A DNA stretch of 24,074 nt. Source: Chara braunii (Eukaryota; Streptophyta; Charophyceae; Charales; Characeae). Under the pieces are notes generated by a model. It was not told the DNA's origin. It saw only the letters and a program-made list of their open reading frames with translations, and did not search any database. Shown here piece by piece: positions 15,485 to 24,074 of the stretch (position 1 is its first letter; each line of letters opens with the position of its first letter). The position numbers were made by a program, and so were the translations under genes. The stretch covers positions 1,330,300 through 1,354,373 of the forward strand of contig BFEA01000300.1 of NCBI GenBank assembly GCA_003427395.1, in the 5' to 3' direction.

Positions 15485-18400
15485 TTAAGGTGGCTTCACA
15501 CATTGAACAAAGGAGAGTTTGCGATCTGATGAGACTGAGACTATGCTGTTATCTTTTGCCCATGTGCGCATAAACCATGGGAGGCCCTTCCTCTTACTTC
15601 TATGACAGCCCTGCCAATCTGCCCATATAGTTCGCTGAATATTCCCTTTAATCTGATACTGTTGCTCCTGAATAACGATTCTTTTATTCCTGAAGACTTG
15701 GGCGTTTCTTGCCCTCCATATTTCTTGCACAATGATCCCCCTGCAGGCCAAGGCTACATAGCTCCAACCAGTGCTATAGTCTCGTTCTTGACGTGAAGTC
15801 CAATCATCTGTCCAGGTCCAAGAAGAGTCTGTGACTTTTTCCCAGATGTCCAACCACCACATCCAGAGCTCATCAGCGAAAGGACAACAGAGCCACAAAT
15901 GCGAATTACTTTCCCATCACCAATCACACCTGCTGCACGTCAAGCTAAGATCTAATCCTTTCTGGTTTAACCAAACTGCAGTAGAAATCACTAGAAAGGA
16001 TTGTAACCAAAGCAGACTCGCATCTTTTTGTGATGGGAGCCAAGCAAGTATTTTCCAAAATGCTCGCCAGTCAGGTTGACTAGATTGCTCATTCGTAGCT
16101 GTACCCAGTCTTTCTTGAAGCTGTCTGTATTGGTTTCTTAGTTGCCAATTCTCTCAGAGCCCTCATCCCCACCTTAGGCTTATAAGCCACCAGTGGGATG
16201 GTATCCAGATCTTGACCTGCTCTTTTAGGTACCTTCCAAGAAAGAGCTAAAGGTTCCACATGGAACTTAGATGCTGGACCCAGATGATGTGCTTGCTTTC
16301 CTTCTGTGGAAACCAATACTCTTGCTTCCTGCAGATGGAGAGTCGAAGATATGTTACTTTCTCCTATTCTGTTCAGTATTGAGACAGCTCCTTGTTCCCA
16401 GTCGTCAGTGGAGTGCACCATTCTTCAACTCTCACACCTGAAGTTAAGTATGGGCCCACAATCCTCCAGACCCTTCCTGGAATATTATCAGCTAAAACCC
16501 ATGTACCCACACCCTGTTCCACCTCAGACTTTCAAAGGTTAGACCACGACACAGGGATTGCTGCAGTTAGTTGCTGGAGGTGTTGGTGAACTCTGCGTAG
16601 TCTTGGCAGCCTTTTTCTCAAATCCTCTTCTGAAATCCATTGATCCTTGCCGCTATCCCAAATATGCTCAACCTGTAGGACCCCTTTTTCTATCCAGGAT
16701 TTACCAAAAGCCCCTCCCCCTTCTCCTGCTGGGAAGCATTGCTGGTTTGATTGCAGTATCAATGGATTATCAAACAGAACTTGGTTGGCCACTTCTTGCT
16801 TCGACGTAAGCTCATTGAAGATTCGAGGGTGTAACTTTTTCCATGCATAGATTATGTCTTGCCAAACTTGTGACTTCAGTCTTCTATTTGCAAAGGAGGG
16901 CATGAGCAGGCAAATCCACACATGGCTTGGGTCAGACAAGTTTCATTCTTGGCTGAGCACGTACTCTGCTAACTGTATCCAGAGCTTAGAATTATCAGCC
17001 AGCATACCTTTAATCGGCCACTTGGCCAACAGGGCCATGTTCTGACTATGAAGGTCCAGCAAACCAAGACCTCCCTCCGGTCTTGTCTATGTTACTGTTT
17101 CCCAAGCTACTTTAGTAATGTAGCCTTCGTCCTCTTTTGCGCCAGGTTTCCACAAGTACTTGGCAGCTGCCCTCTTGATCAATTTGTAAGCATCCTCCCC
17201 CAATCTTCTTATTTTGAGTGGAAACCAAAGTAGGGATAAGGCTGCAGACGAAAGGACCAATGCCCGTCCGAACAAGGACAACTTATAGTTTCTTTGCCAG
17301 CTCAAGATACGAACCACCACCTTTTGAGTTAGCAGAAGGCCTTGTGATTTGGAACAGTCTGAGAGTGAGACCAAAACCCCTAAAAACAATTCTGAGTTCT
17401 CGGACAAAATTTGTCGCAGTCCCCAATTTACTTTCAAAGTGAAACATCCTGGCAAGAAAAACACAGACTTATGCCAATTAATGGATGTCTCAGATAAAAT
17501 ACAATACTTATCTAATATTGTTTTTAATTCTTCTAAAGCTGAAACAGAATTCTCATATGCAAGCGTAAGGTCATCCGCTAAAGCCCCTCCCTTCCATTGA
17601 AGGGAGGGGGTTACGACTAGACCAGTTATTAAGGAATTATTTCTAATATTCTCAAGTAGAATTTCTAGTTGTAAGACAAATAAGAGAGGGGCCACCGGGC
17701 ATCCCTATCTCAGAGAGCGCGTTAACGGAAATTCTTTCGACCGTCGGTCGTTAACAAGTATTGTTGAAGTTCAGTGGGCATACATTGCTTTGATCCATGT
17801 TCTGAAACCAGAGCCAAAACCCAGTGGGCATACATTGCTTTGGTCCATGTTCTGAAACCAGAGCCAAAACCCATTCTGATCAAGGTGGTCGAGACAAAAG
17901 TCCAGCCTACTTTGTCGTAGGCGTTCTCCATATCTAGCAAGAGAACAGCGACCTCCCGATTCTCCTTGCCAATAATCTCTAGGGCCTGAATTGTCGTCAA
18001 GATATTTTCAAAAATCGAACGACCTTTCACAAAGGCTCCTTGCTCCCATCCAATCAAAGAAGGTAGGAGGTCTGCAAGTCTCAAGGCAAGGGCCTTGGCT
18101 AAGATCTTATAGGCCACGTTCAGGATGGAGATCGGACGATGGTTGCGGACCTCCCTTTTATCCCCTTTCTTGTACAGAAGTGAGATAACCCCTTTAACAA
18201 AGCCTTTAGGTAGAACCCCGGTCACTAGGGCTCTATTGTATACTTGACACAGGAAGGGAGCAAAGGCCCCCCAAGCGCTGAGAAAAAGTTCCATCGGCAA
18301 TCCATCTATCCTCGGGCACTTACCAAGGGCCATTCTTTTAACCGCCCAATGGAGTTCTTGTTCAGTTAGGGGGGAGTCTAGTCTCTCTCTTTCAGGCCTA

Positions 18401-19797
18401 TGAACTTGAACAGTAGAGAGGTCCCGAAAATCGGACTCTAATGACAAATTTGAGTCAAATTCGTCATATGGTCTACGTGTAGACACTATATCTCTGAAGT
18501 AGTCCAAGGCATACTAACACAAACTTACCATATTAGATGTCGGCGGAGCCGTGAGACAGAAGGGGTGAAGAAACTCTCTGACCAACGATTTTGACTGACG
18601 CAGGATCAGCGAGCGAAAGGTAGGCTTTGTCATCCTATCATACACTGTTATCCCTCGCAGTTTCGACCATTCTATCCAGGCATTCTGTCTCTGCTGCTCT
18701 GCTGCTTCAAGTTGAAGAAGGGCTTCCTTTTCTGTGTCCAGTAATAATCGGTAAAGGGCTCTGAGCCAAGGTTCAGTTCCGCTTGCTCTATGACTCTTTT
18801 AATTTGGGTTTCCGTCCAGTTTCTACGAGCGGCTTTCATCCGCAAAAACTCCATAAGGGCCGTTCTAATAATTTGTATGCCCATATCTGGCCAGTCATCC
18901 TCATTCTGAAACAGGTCCTTACCCAACGGCCAGGCCTTCATCTGATCCTCCACCCACTGGGGGATGCCTTTATCTTTTAGATTATTTATGTTTAGTCTGA
19001 AGGGCGGTCTCTCCCTTTCCACTGTTTTGTTCGACATGATTTCAAAGAAGATCGGGTAATGGTCTGACATTGATGAGATGCGGAGCTCAGAGGCCACACA
19101 CCTCTCCCAAAGAGTTCCACGGGCCACAATGAAGTCCAAACGCCAACTAGGAGCAGGGGAGAACTCATCGGGATAGGCCCCAAACCACGTATGCCCGTTT
19201 GAGTCCGGGTTTAGTGCTCTAAAGGTGTCAACCAGATTTTCCGATTCCAAGAATGTCATAAGTAGACTTGCATCATCCCTCAAAAGGGTGAGCTTTGGTG
19301 AGTCTAAACCAGGGGTCAGGATTGATTTCCAGTCCCCCAATATGGCTAGATTTTCATGTTGGTAGATTAGCAAAGAAGGTTGTTTTATCTGTGTAATCTG
19401 TAGGAGCATAGATTGAGACAATAGCCCAATCTTCATCCTCAACGGCCAGCTTTACCCCCACTAGCCTTCCTGTTGAGTCCATGTAGGAGTCCAGAATGTC
19501 ACAATCCAAATCTTTACTGATCAAAATCCCTGTACCACCTCTAGAGCCCCTTGCTGGTGCCCAGAACTGGGGGCCTTGCCACCAAGGCCTTATTTCATTG
19601 ATTTTTTCTGTATTTAATTTAGTCTCTTGCAGGCACATTATTTGAATTTCCTCTTTTTGCATCCAAGCTGGTATTCTCGAGCGTTTCTGTCTTTCAGTTG
19701 TGTCGCCAAGTCCCTTAACATTCCAACTAGCAATGCGAAACTTAGGAGGCAGAACCATTATTTTGGTCTGCCCCGTCATGCTGTTGGATACCAGCAT
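15485..19797 (-). pseudogene. LINE ORF2: endonuclease, reverse transcriptase, zinc-binding C-terminus (broken)
   Basis: The endonuclease begins FRIASWNVKGLG and CLQETKLN (catalytic Asn and Glu), then IVSIYAPTD. It shifts frame near 19370, continues LGDWKSIL (normally GDxN), SWRLDFIVARG and SSMSDHYPIF (catalytic SDH). RT blocks: VKRMALGKCPRIDGLPMELF, ISLLYKKGDKREVRNHRPIS, EQGAFVKGRSIFENIL, LLLDMENAYDKV (catalytic Asp), then GCPVAPLLFVLQLE and GGALADDLTLAY (ADD catalytic pair). The C-terminal part has TCSRC...HLWLCCPFADELW and EIWRARNAQVFRN, typical of the zf-RVT region of plant LINEs. Lesions: frame changes near 19380 and 18600, a 50-bp duplication at 17772-17871, a TAG where RQG expects Gln (17701-17703 region), and several stops between 17080 and 15900. 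Confidence 0.93.
17772..17871 (-). repeat. 50-bp tandem duplication inside the RT
   Basis: CAGTGGGCATACATTGCTTT starts at both 17772 and 17822. The two 50-bp units differ at one base (TGATCC / TGGTCC). Because 50 is not a multiple of three, it shifts the frame directly after the RT block MENAYDKV...MYAH. Confidence 0.97.
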
Positions 19798-20905
19798 CGT
19801 TCTCAGGGAAATTTACCGACAGGGTCAAACCAATGACCATTGTCCTGAATTTTGGTTCAGAGGCAATAGAAACAGTATCTGTCTTAACCATCCAGTCTGA
19901 TATTTCCTTCGCAGTACTGTTGGAGGTCAAGGCAATAGCCGATACACTGTCGTTGTTTGGGACTAAGAGGTTGGACAGTGGGTGCCAGTAGGCTCTTCTG
20001 GCGCACCATTTACCGAATGAATCAGTGACAGTTCTTATTCCCATAAAGGCTATGTGAAGGAGGATCTTTTCCCCTCCCTGAGCCACCATCACATGACGGC
20101 CTGGTTTAGGCTCTGAGAGAACCACACAGCATCTTGTGTGATTCAGGACATGCTCATTCACCAGGTCTGGCAACAGATCTTCCGCCGGTAGGTTCTGAAT
20201 CTCTAACGCTGGGATACTAAGAGTTTCGTAATTCGCCTTCTTTGTGAGTAGCAGAATACCCAGCGGTGAATCAGATACAATCAAAGGAACAAAGAACTCC
20301 TTCAGTGGTGGTCGTCCTTTGTCTGCTCGACCTAAGGAGGTCATCAGCTCGGCAAGGAGCAAAAATTTTCTAGCAGTCCTTCCAGCCTTTCCCCTTTTTT
20401 TCGAAGGTAAACTCGTGTTATCTGCATCAGACGGTTCTCCTAGTCCCAGATCAGCCGCTGTCTGCTTAGCTGAGTCATCGTTTAATCTAGCTTTTTTAAG
20501 AGAAATATCATCCTCCTTTCTTTTTGCGAAAGATAGTTGACCCTTTGTTAATAGGCCGGGCACAGAAAAATCGAAAGTGTTTTCCGACTGGTTTTTGTCC
20601 CTTGAACAGCTCGGGTTCGTACCTGTTTCCGTCTGGAAGAGGGAACCAAGTCCTAAGTCAGCTTGGTCTTCAGGACCAGCTCCAGGTTCCGTTTCAACCT
20701 CGGAATCCGAGTTTTCCATGCGGGTGTCGTTCCCTGTTCTTTCCATCGCAGCACTGTCCATAACAGGTTGGGAGTTCAGGCTCTTATCGTCGTCATTTTC
20801 AGTGGCCATGGGTTTAGGAAGCTGATTGTCGTTGGAAGTCATATCACAATGTTGGTTCTTCTTTGTCTTTTTTATTATTATTATTCTTGGTCTGATTATC
20901 ACCAA
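19742..20905 (-). CDS. Intact 387-codon open frame in the LINE, function unknown
   Basis: Open from 20905 to a stop at 19742, overlapping the end of the zinc-knuckle frame by 62 bp and the start of the endonuclease frame by 56 bp. Likely starts are MVIIRPR at 20905 or MTSNDNQLPKP a little downstream. Residues about 25-170 are acidic, Ser/Asp/Glu-rich and probably disordered. Residues about 190-340 look folded (FFVPLIVSDSPLGILLLTKK; RCCVVLSEPKPGRHVMVAQG; FGKWCARRAYWHPLSNLL). I recognise no family. Two readings: it is the C-terminal half of ORF1, split by an indel in the (TTA)n/A-rich run at 20870-20890, or a separate ORF expressed by overlap. That it alone has no lesion among the LINE's frames is notable. 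Confidence 0.6.
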   Translation of the reverse strand: MVIIRPRIIIIKKTKKNQHCDMTSNDNQLPKPMATENDDDKSLNSQPVMDSAAMERTGNDTRMENSDSEVETEPGAGPEDQADLGLGSLFQTETGTNPSCSRDKNQSENTFDFSVPGLLTKGQLSFAKRKEDDISLKKARLNDDSAKQTAADLGLGEPSDADNTSLPSKKRGKAGRTARKFLLLAELMTSLGRADKGRPPLKEFFVPLIVSDSPLGILLLTKKANYETLSIPALEIQNLPAEDLLPDLVNEHVLNHTRCCVVLSEPKPGRHVMVAQGGEKILLHIAFMGIRTVTDSFGKWCARRAYWHPLSNLLVPNNDSVSAIALTSNSTAKEISDWMVKTDTVSIASEPKFRTMVIGLTLSVNFPENDAGIQQHDGADQNNGSAS

Positions 20906-22095
20906 ACACTAATTGGGGGCATGGATCCTGCCCCTTCTTTCGAGGAACTTCAATCGAGGAGCTCGCCCCATCCTTCCTTTTGGGGATATAGACAGGTTTC
21001 GTTCTGAAAGGATTAGTTGCCTTGTGGGCGTGATTGCGGACTAGATCGTCCTTTTCACCCTCCTTGTCCGCCACTCCCTTCAGTTTTTCTTTAGACGCAC
21101 CTTCACTATCCCGCATTAGAACTTCTTTAAAGGAGGGGAACGGAGAATCCGAATCCTTCCCTTCGCTTAATTTATCCTCTGGTTCTTTCCGCGGAGGGGA
21201 GGGAACTTCTTCTTTTTCCTTATCCTTCCAACCATCCCTTCCTTTGTCTTTCTTTGAAGTTTGTCTATTTTTCTTCTTCGGACACTTGTCGTCGTTTTCG
21301 TCGTGGAAGTGATGACGGCACAAACGGCACCAAGGAGTCTCAGCGCAGACCACATCAATCTTAAGCAGAACATCCCCCTTCAGGTCTATCTGTAAGCACT
21401 TCTTATAACGAAGTCTTGCTGAGGGGACAAGATCGAATCTAACGTTTCAAAGGTCCGGCTCTAGGGGTTTGGTATACGCAGGGAAGTCTCTTATCACCTG
21501 TCCAAATGCATCTTGGACTGCTCGCTTTAAAAGACCCCATCGTCGAAACCGGAACCTCCATACAACGTATCCAAAAAAAATTATGTTGCATGGCATCTCT
21601 CCAATCATGGAGCTGCTGCTCCGCCATCCAGGCTCGAAAGGTCAACGTTTGAAGTTGACCATCCAGCAGAATCTTCTCCCCCTCTTTTCGCAACATCCAA
21701 TCTGCCACTGGTTTAGACCAGGTTACTTAGTAGCCATGTTTCTTCCTTCATTTCTGAAGGCACCTCTGACTGGGGCAGCTCCCGGGATCCCAGCGGATAC
21801 CCAGCCGTTGTCATATAAGCGTACTAATCTGCTCTTTACATCTGCCGACAGAGACGAAGCTTCATCATCAAAGAAGATAGAGATCACATGATTTCTTCAC
21901 ATGATACACGTCCTGATCAACTGTAACCCTCACGAATTCGTCACCCGTCTCAACGAGACCTGGGATGGTAAAATCAGGGTGGACTCCTTCGATGAAGCAA
22001 GTGCTCAGGAGGTCCTTGATTCGATTTTTACCTTCTTCTGAGAGGGGGTTAATAGGAGGTGACCTAGACACCTGGGGGGGGTCAGATGAAGCCAT
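20844..22095 (-). pseudogene. LINE ORF1, zinc-knuckle RNA-binding protein (broken)
   Basis: The proposed start is the ATG at 22095-22093 (MASSDPPQVSRSPP), with a purine-poor but G+4 context. The N-terminal part runs to a frame break near 21870 (VYHVKKSCDLYLL). The middle resembles the DUF4283-like fold found in plant LINE ORF1 proteins (RDFPAYTKPLEPDL, stop, NVRFDLVPSARLRYKKCLQI), then the knuckle ETPWCRLCRHHFHDENDDKC, close to CCHC spacing. A Lys/Glu/Asp-rich tail follows to 20844. ORF1 proteins bind their own RNA in a ribonucleoprotein particle. Lesions: a TGA inside the DUF4283-like part (near 21450), and at least two frameshifts between 21870 and 21540. Confidence 0.82.
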
Positions 22096-22428
22096 GGACC
22101 TGTTCCTTGAACACCTCAAAACAAAATACAAGAAATAAACACAAAAAATAGAAAACACAATAAACAAACTAATAATGTATTTTATCTGAGGCATCAATAG
22201 CTTAAGTATGGTTTTGAGTCCAAAGCATATGCCCATCACATCTTCATTGTCTTCGAGGGTTTCGGCCTTTATGGCGTCTTCCAAGTCTTCTAGGTTTCTT
22301 CAGTCAACGCTTGGTTGGTGGCTTACCTCCTCTCCTTTCCATTAATTGAGGTTACCTGAGTCCCTACCCAACGGATATGCGCACAAAGTAGATGGTTAGG
22401 AAGACGACCCGTTGTTCGTGGTGTTGCT
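22096..22428. other. LINE 5' region or flank, AT-rich
   Basis: On the minus strand, 22200-22100 is T-rich. It keeps the ORF1 frame open up to 22284 and would encode a hydrophobic stretch, but I treat this as untranslated leader. The boundary between LINE and host DNA is not visible. Confidence 0.45.
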
Positions 22429-22694
22429 ATGAACTTCACCCCTTGCCCTTACGTTCTCGGAATTCCCAAGAAAGACCACCACCATGGCTACTCACGCGAA
22501 CGAGACGGGCATGCCGTCCCTTTGCCTGAATTAGCACACCTAACCCCCTCGCGCACCACCAAGCGCCGCCCCTCATTGGAACAAAAACTCATCATTTTTC
22601 CTTTTGTTCTATTTTCGCAGTTTCTCTCAAACTACTGTGTGCCCCAAGTTGCTGTCACCTGTTTTTCCTGCAGATTCAAAACTCATACCATGAC

Positions 22695-22968
22695 CTGGAC
22701 GTTGTTGTTTCTTGTTTCTTTGGCTGGGAAAAAGTACTGGTGTTTTAACAACCATCATCTTTTGGCGGCAACGGGCCCATGTGTCGCGGGTGAAAAGTAC
22801 ATGTGTGTGTCGCTGGACGTAGTTGTTTCTTGGTTCTTTGGCTGCAAAAAGTGCTCCAAAAAGTACTGCAAAAAGTGCTGCCAAAAGTACTGGTGGTTTA
22901 ACAACCAGCATCTTTTGGTGGCAACGGACACGTGTGTCGCGGGTGAAAAGTACATATGTGTCACTGGT
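22695..22968 (+). repeat. Tandem duplication, period 118 bp, second unit internally expanded
   Basis: CTGGACGT(T/A)GTTGTTTCTTG begins at 22695 and 22813. TTTAACAACCA(T/G)CATCTTTTGG and GTGTCGCGGGTGAAAAGTACAT (in part) also recur. The second unit carries about 36 extra bp made of AAAAAGT(G/A)CTGC/C units (22848-22900, about four copies of 13 bp). Frames on both strands stay open across it (180 codons plus, 137 minus), with a Cys/Lys-rich stretch in the plus frame. No known protein family, so coding is doubtful. Confidence 0.88.
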
Positions 22969-23112
22969 TAGCTCTGGATTCAAACCCCCTCTGTATTTCT
23001 TTTTCTTTTCATTTTGCGGACGGCTCACAAATTTCTGCAATTCACATTGAGTATCTCATTTCGCTGCTCACTACATCGTTGCGAGGGCCAAGACATTCGT
23101 TTGCCGAGAGTA

Positions 23113-23272
23113 AAAAATTTGGACCATTTCTCTATTGATGCGGGCCATCCCTGCTTACGGGCCATGCTAATCTTCTATGTGTCGTTCCAATTTTAAAGGA
23201 TGTCCCGAAGGGCACCCGGCCTGTATGTCAACTGGTCATGGGTGTAGGACCAACTGAGAGAGGCCCGTTGGT
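23113..23272 (-). mobile_element. tRNA-SINE head fused to U6 snRNA copy
   Basis: On the minus strand, 23272-23221 reads ACCAACGGG, then the A box CTCTCAGTTGGT (23260-23249) and TACACCCATGACCAGTTGAC, followed by ATACAGG. This matches the first 50 nt or so of the SINE at 4631-4878 (ACCAACGAG, CAGCTCAGTTGGT, ACACCCCTGAACCGTTGA, ATACAGACC). At 23215 the sequence switches to U6 (GTGCCCTTCGGGACATCC) and follows plant U6 to AGAAATGGTCCAAATTTTTT at 23113. The ACAGAGA box reads ACATAGA. The SINE B box and body are missing. It could be one chimeric retroposon or a U6 insertion into a SINE. No target-site duplication was identified. Confidence 0.75.
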
Positions 23273-24074
23273 ACCAGTACCTGTTCTTTGTCTTTGGCAC
23301 GCAGCACAAATCCGCCTCGGGGAAAAGACGCTCCCACTTACTCCTGATCCCCCACTACCTCAGGGCATACTCACACTGGTTCCTGGATATATATGACAGC
23401 ACTTACGACGACTCCTGAATGCATCTGACCGTAATTATGTCCACAGAGAACTGGGGAAAAGTCCTACCGGTAGTATGCCCCTTCAAACAGCGCGGAAACG
23501 AGCTGGTATACCACCAAATCCACCTCTTGAAAACCACCACTACACGGGCAAGCGTCTCGGACGAGACGCTGCGTTCTGCGGATGAACAGTGCTACCTGCC
23601 ACATCGTCGTGGATTGCGCGCAGGGAAAATCCACTCCACGTCGGAAAAAGAGGCTCAGAGTTAGTGGTGGATTGCGACTGCCTTGAGGTATCATCTTGGA
23701 ATTGACCCAACCCCAGACGCTGAAGAGTTATTGCATTCATCTGATTCCAACGGCATTCCCACTCAAGTCTGTTTACATGCATCGTCCGCGACCTGGGGTT
23801 CGTACAGCTTGAGATCGGTCTGGAAATCTGACAGTCAAAATCGGACGGTAGAAATCAACTCCCCACATCAGGCGTTGGATTCGGCAATCCCGACAAGCCC
23901 ACAGATCGATGGAGCCTGCCTTGGGAACGGTAATAATCAAGCACGAGCTGAAAAAGATAACACCCGAATGAACAGAAAAGTTTGGAACAGAAAATTCCAG
24001 AAATGGTCCAATTTTTTTTTAAAGAAAAAGAGAAAAGAAAAAAACGGATATGGTTACCTTATGGCTTTCAGGGC
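23273..24074. other. No gene recognised
   Basis: Overlapping 76-81-codon frames on both strands at 23419-23782 have no known domain. Near the end, CCAGAAATGGTCCAATTTTTTTTT (in part, 23997-24020) matches the last 13 nt or so of U6 plus a T run. Upstream of it no U6 similarity is visible. Confidence 0.45.

Larger units (their letters stand above)
15087..22095 (-). mobile_element. LINE (non-LTR retrotransposon), plant L1-like, degenerate
   Basis: Minus-strand order: 5' region (upstream of 22095, end not resolved), zinc-knuckle ORF1 (22095-20844), a 387-codon frame (20905-19742), then ORF2 with endonuclease (19797 to about 18990), reverse transcriptase (about 18350-17300) and a C-terminal zinc-binding region ending at 15485. 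A 3' UTR of about 370 bp follows, and an A-rich tail on the minus strand (T-rich 15087-15110). Total about 7 kb, a normal length for such elements. It is non-functional because of frameshifts, stops and a 50-bp internal duplication, although most of its sequence is present. I found no matching target-site duplication, so the true 5' end may lie further right or be truncated. Confidence 0.93.

Noticed and set aside
22096-22284. N-terminal extension of LINE ORF1 with a hydrophobic, membrane-like stretch
   Set aside because: The residues come from a T-rich leader. The ATG at 22095 gives a more typical ORF1 start, and LINE ORF1 proteins do not carry membrane segments.
23997-24020. Sixth U6 copy at the window end
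   Set aside because: Only about 13 nt (AGAAATGGTCCAA) plus a T run match. The 90 bases upstream show no U6 similarity.
1-24074. CRISPR array or bacterial operon structure
   Set aside because: No regularly spaced direct repeats with unique spacers. Repeats present are tandem, inverted or simple-sequence, and the RNA and transposon types are eukaryotic.

Overview
The window looks like transposon-rich, gene-poor nuclear DNA from the green plant (streptophyte) lineage. The best evidence is small-RNA sequence. Five U6-derived copies carry the plant-type U6 ends (5' CCTTCGGGACATC-like, 3' GAGAAATGGTCCAAAT), not the animal ones, and a U2-derived copy starts with the plant-type ACCTTTCTCGGCC. The large LINE has the layout of plant L1-type elements: an ORF1 with a CCHC-like zinc knuckle, then endonuclease, reverse transcriptase and a C-terminal zinc-binding RT-associated region. 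Long (CA)n/(GT)n arrays are uncommon in seed plants, so a charophyte alga such as Chara is my guess, but this is inference only. I found no convincing host protein-coding gene, functional tRNA, rRNA or CRISPR array.

Layout. 1-1310: GT, GAA and CA microsatellites inside a roughly 1 kb interspersed repeat, of which a diverged second copy lies at about 8560-9475. 1316-2420: a U2-like fragment and a retroposed U6 copy with flanking direct repeats. 2605-2799: an inverted-repeat (MITE-like) unit. 3150-3790: a decayed LINE reverse transcriptase. 3835-4878: a tRNA-like unit, a 119-bp tandem duplication, a U2-derived fragment and a complete tRNA-derived SINE with a perfect 13-bp target-site duplication. 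5630-6845: a broken Ty3/gypsy pol whose front part forms an inverted duplication. 6846-11500: mostly unassigned DNA with microsatellites and one copy of an interspersed repeat shared with 12445-12690. 11539-12070: a U6 copy and a second tRNA-derived SINE with its own target-site duplication. 12859-14185: a GA array and tandem repeats. 14537-14563: an exact Tn5/Nextera mosaic-end sequence, i.e. a library adapter left in the assembly. Two U6 copies follow it. 15087-22095: a 7-kb LINE on the minus strand with a poly-A tail. 22695-22968: a tandem repeat. 23113-23272: a tRNA-SINE head fused to a U6 sequence.

How the parts relate. The LINE encodes (or once encoded) the target-primed reverse transcription machinery that normally mobilises SINEs and snRNA pseudogenes. 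A-rich tails and target-site duplications on the SINEs and on some U6 copies fit that relationship. The LINE here is itself dead: it has frameshifts, in-frame stops, a 50-bp duplication inside the RT and a changed endonuclease motif. One 387-aa reading frame between its zinc-knuckle part and its endonuclease is still fully open and has no domain I recognise. The adapter at 14545-14563 means that the DNA to its left and right may not be neighbours in the real genome.
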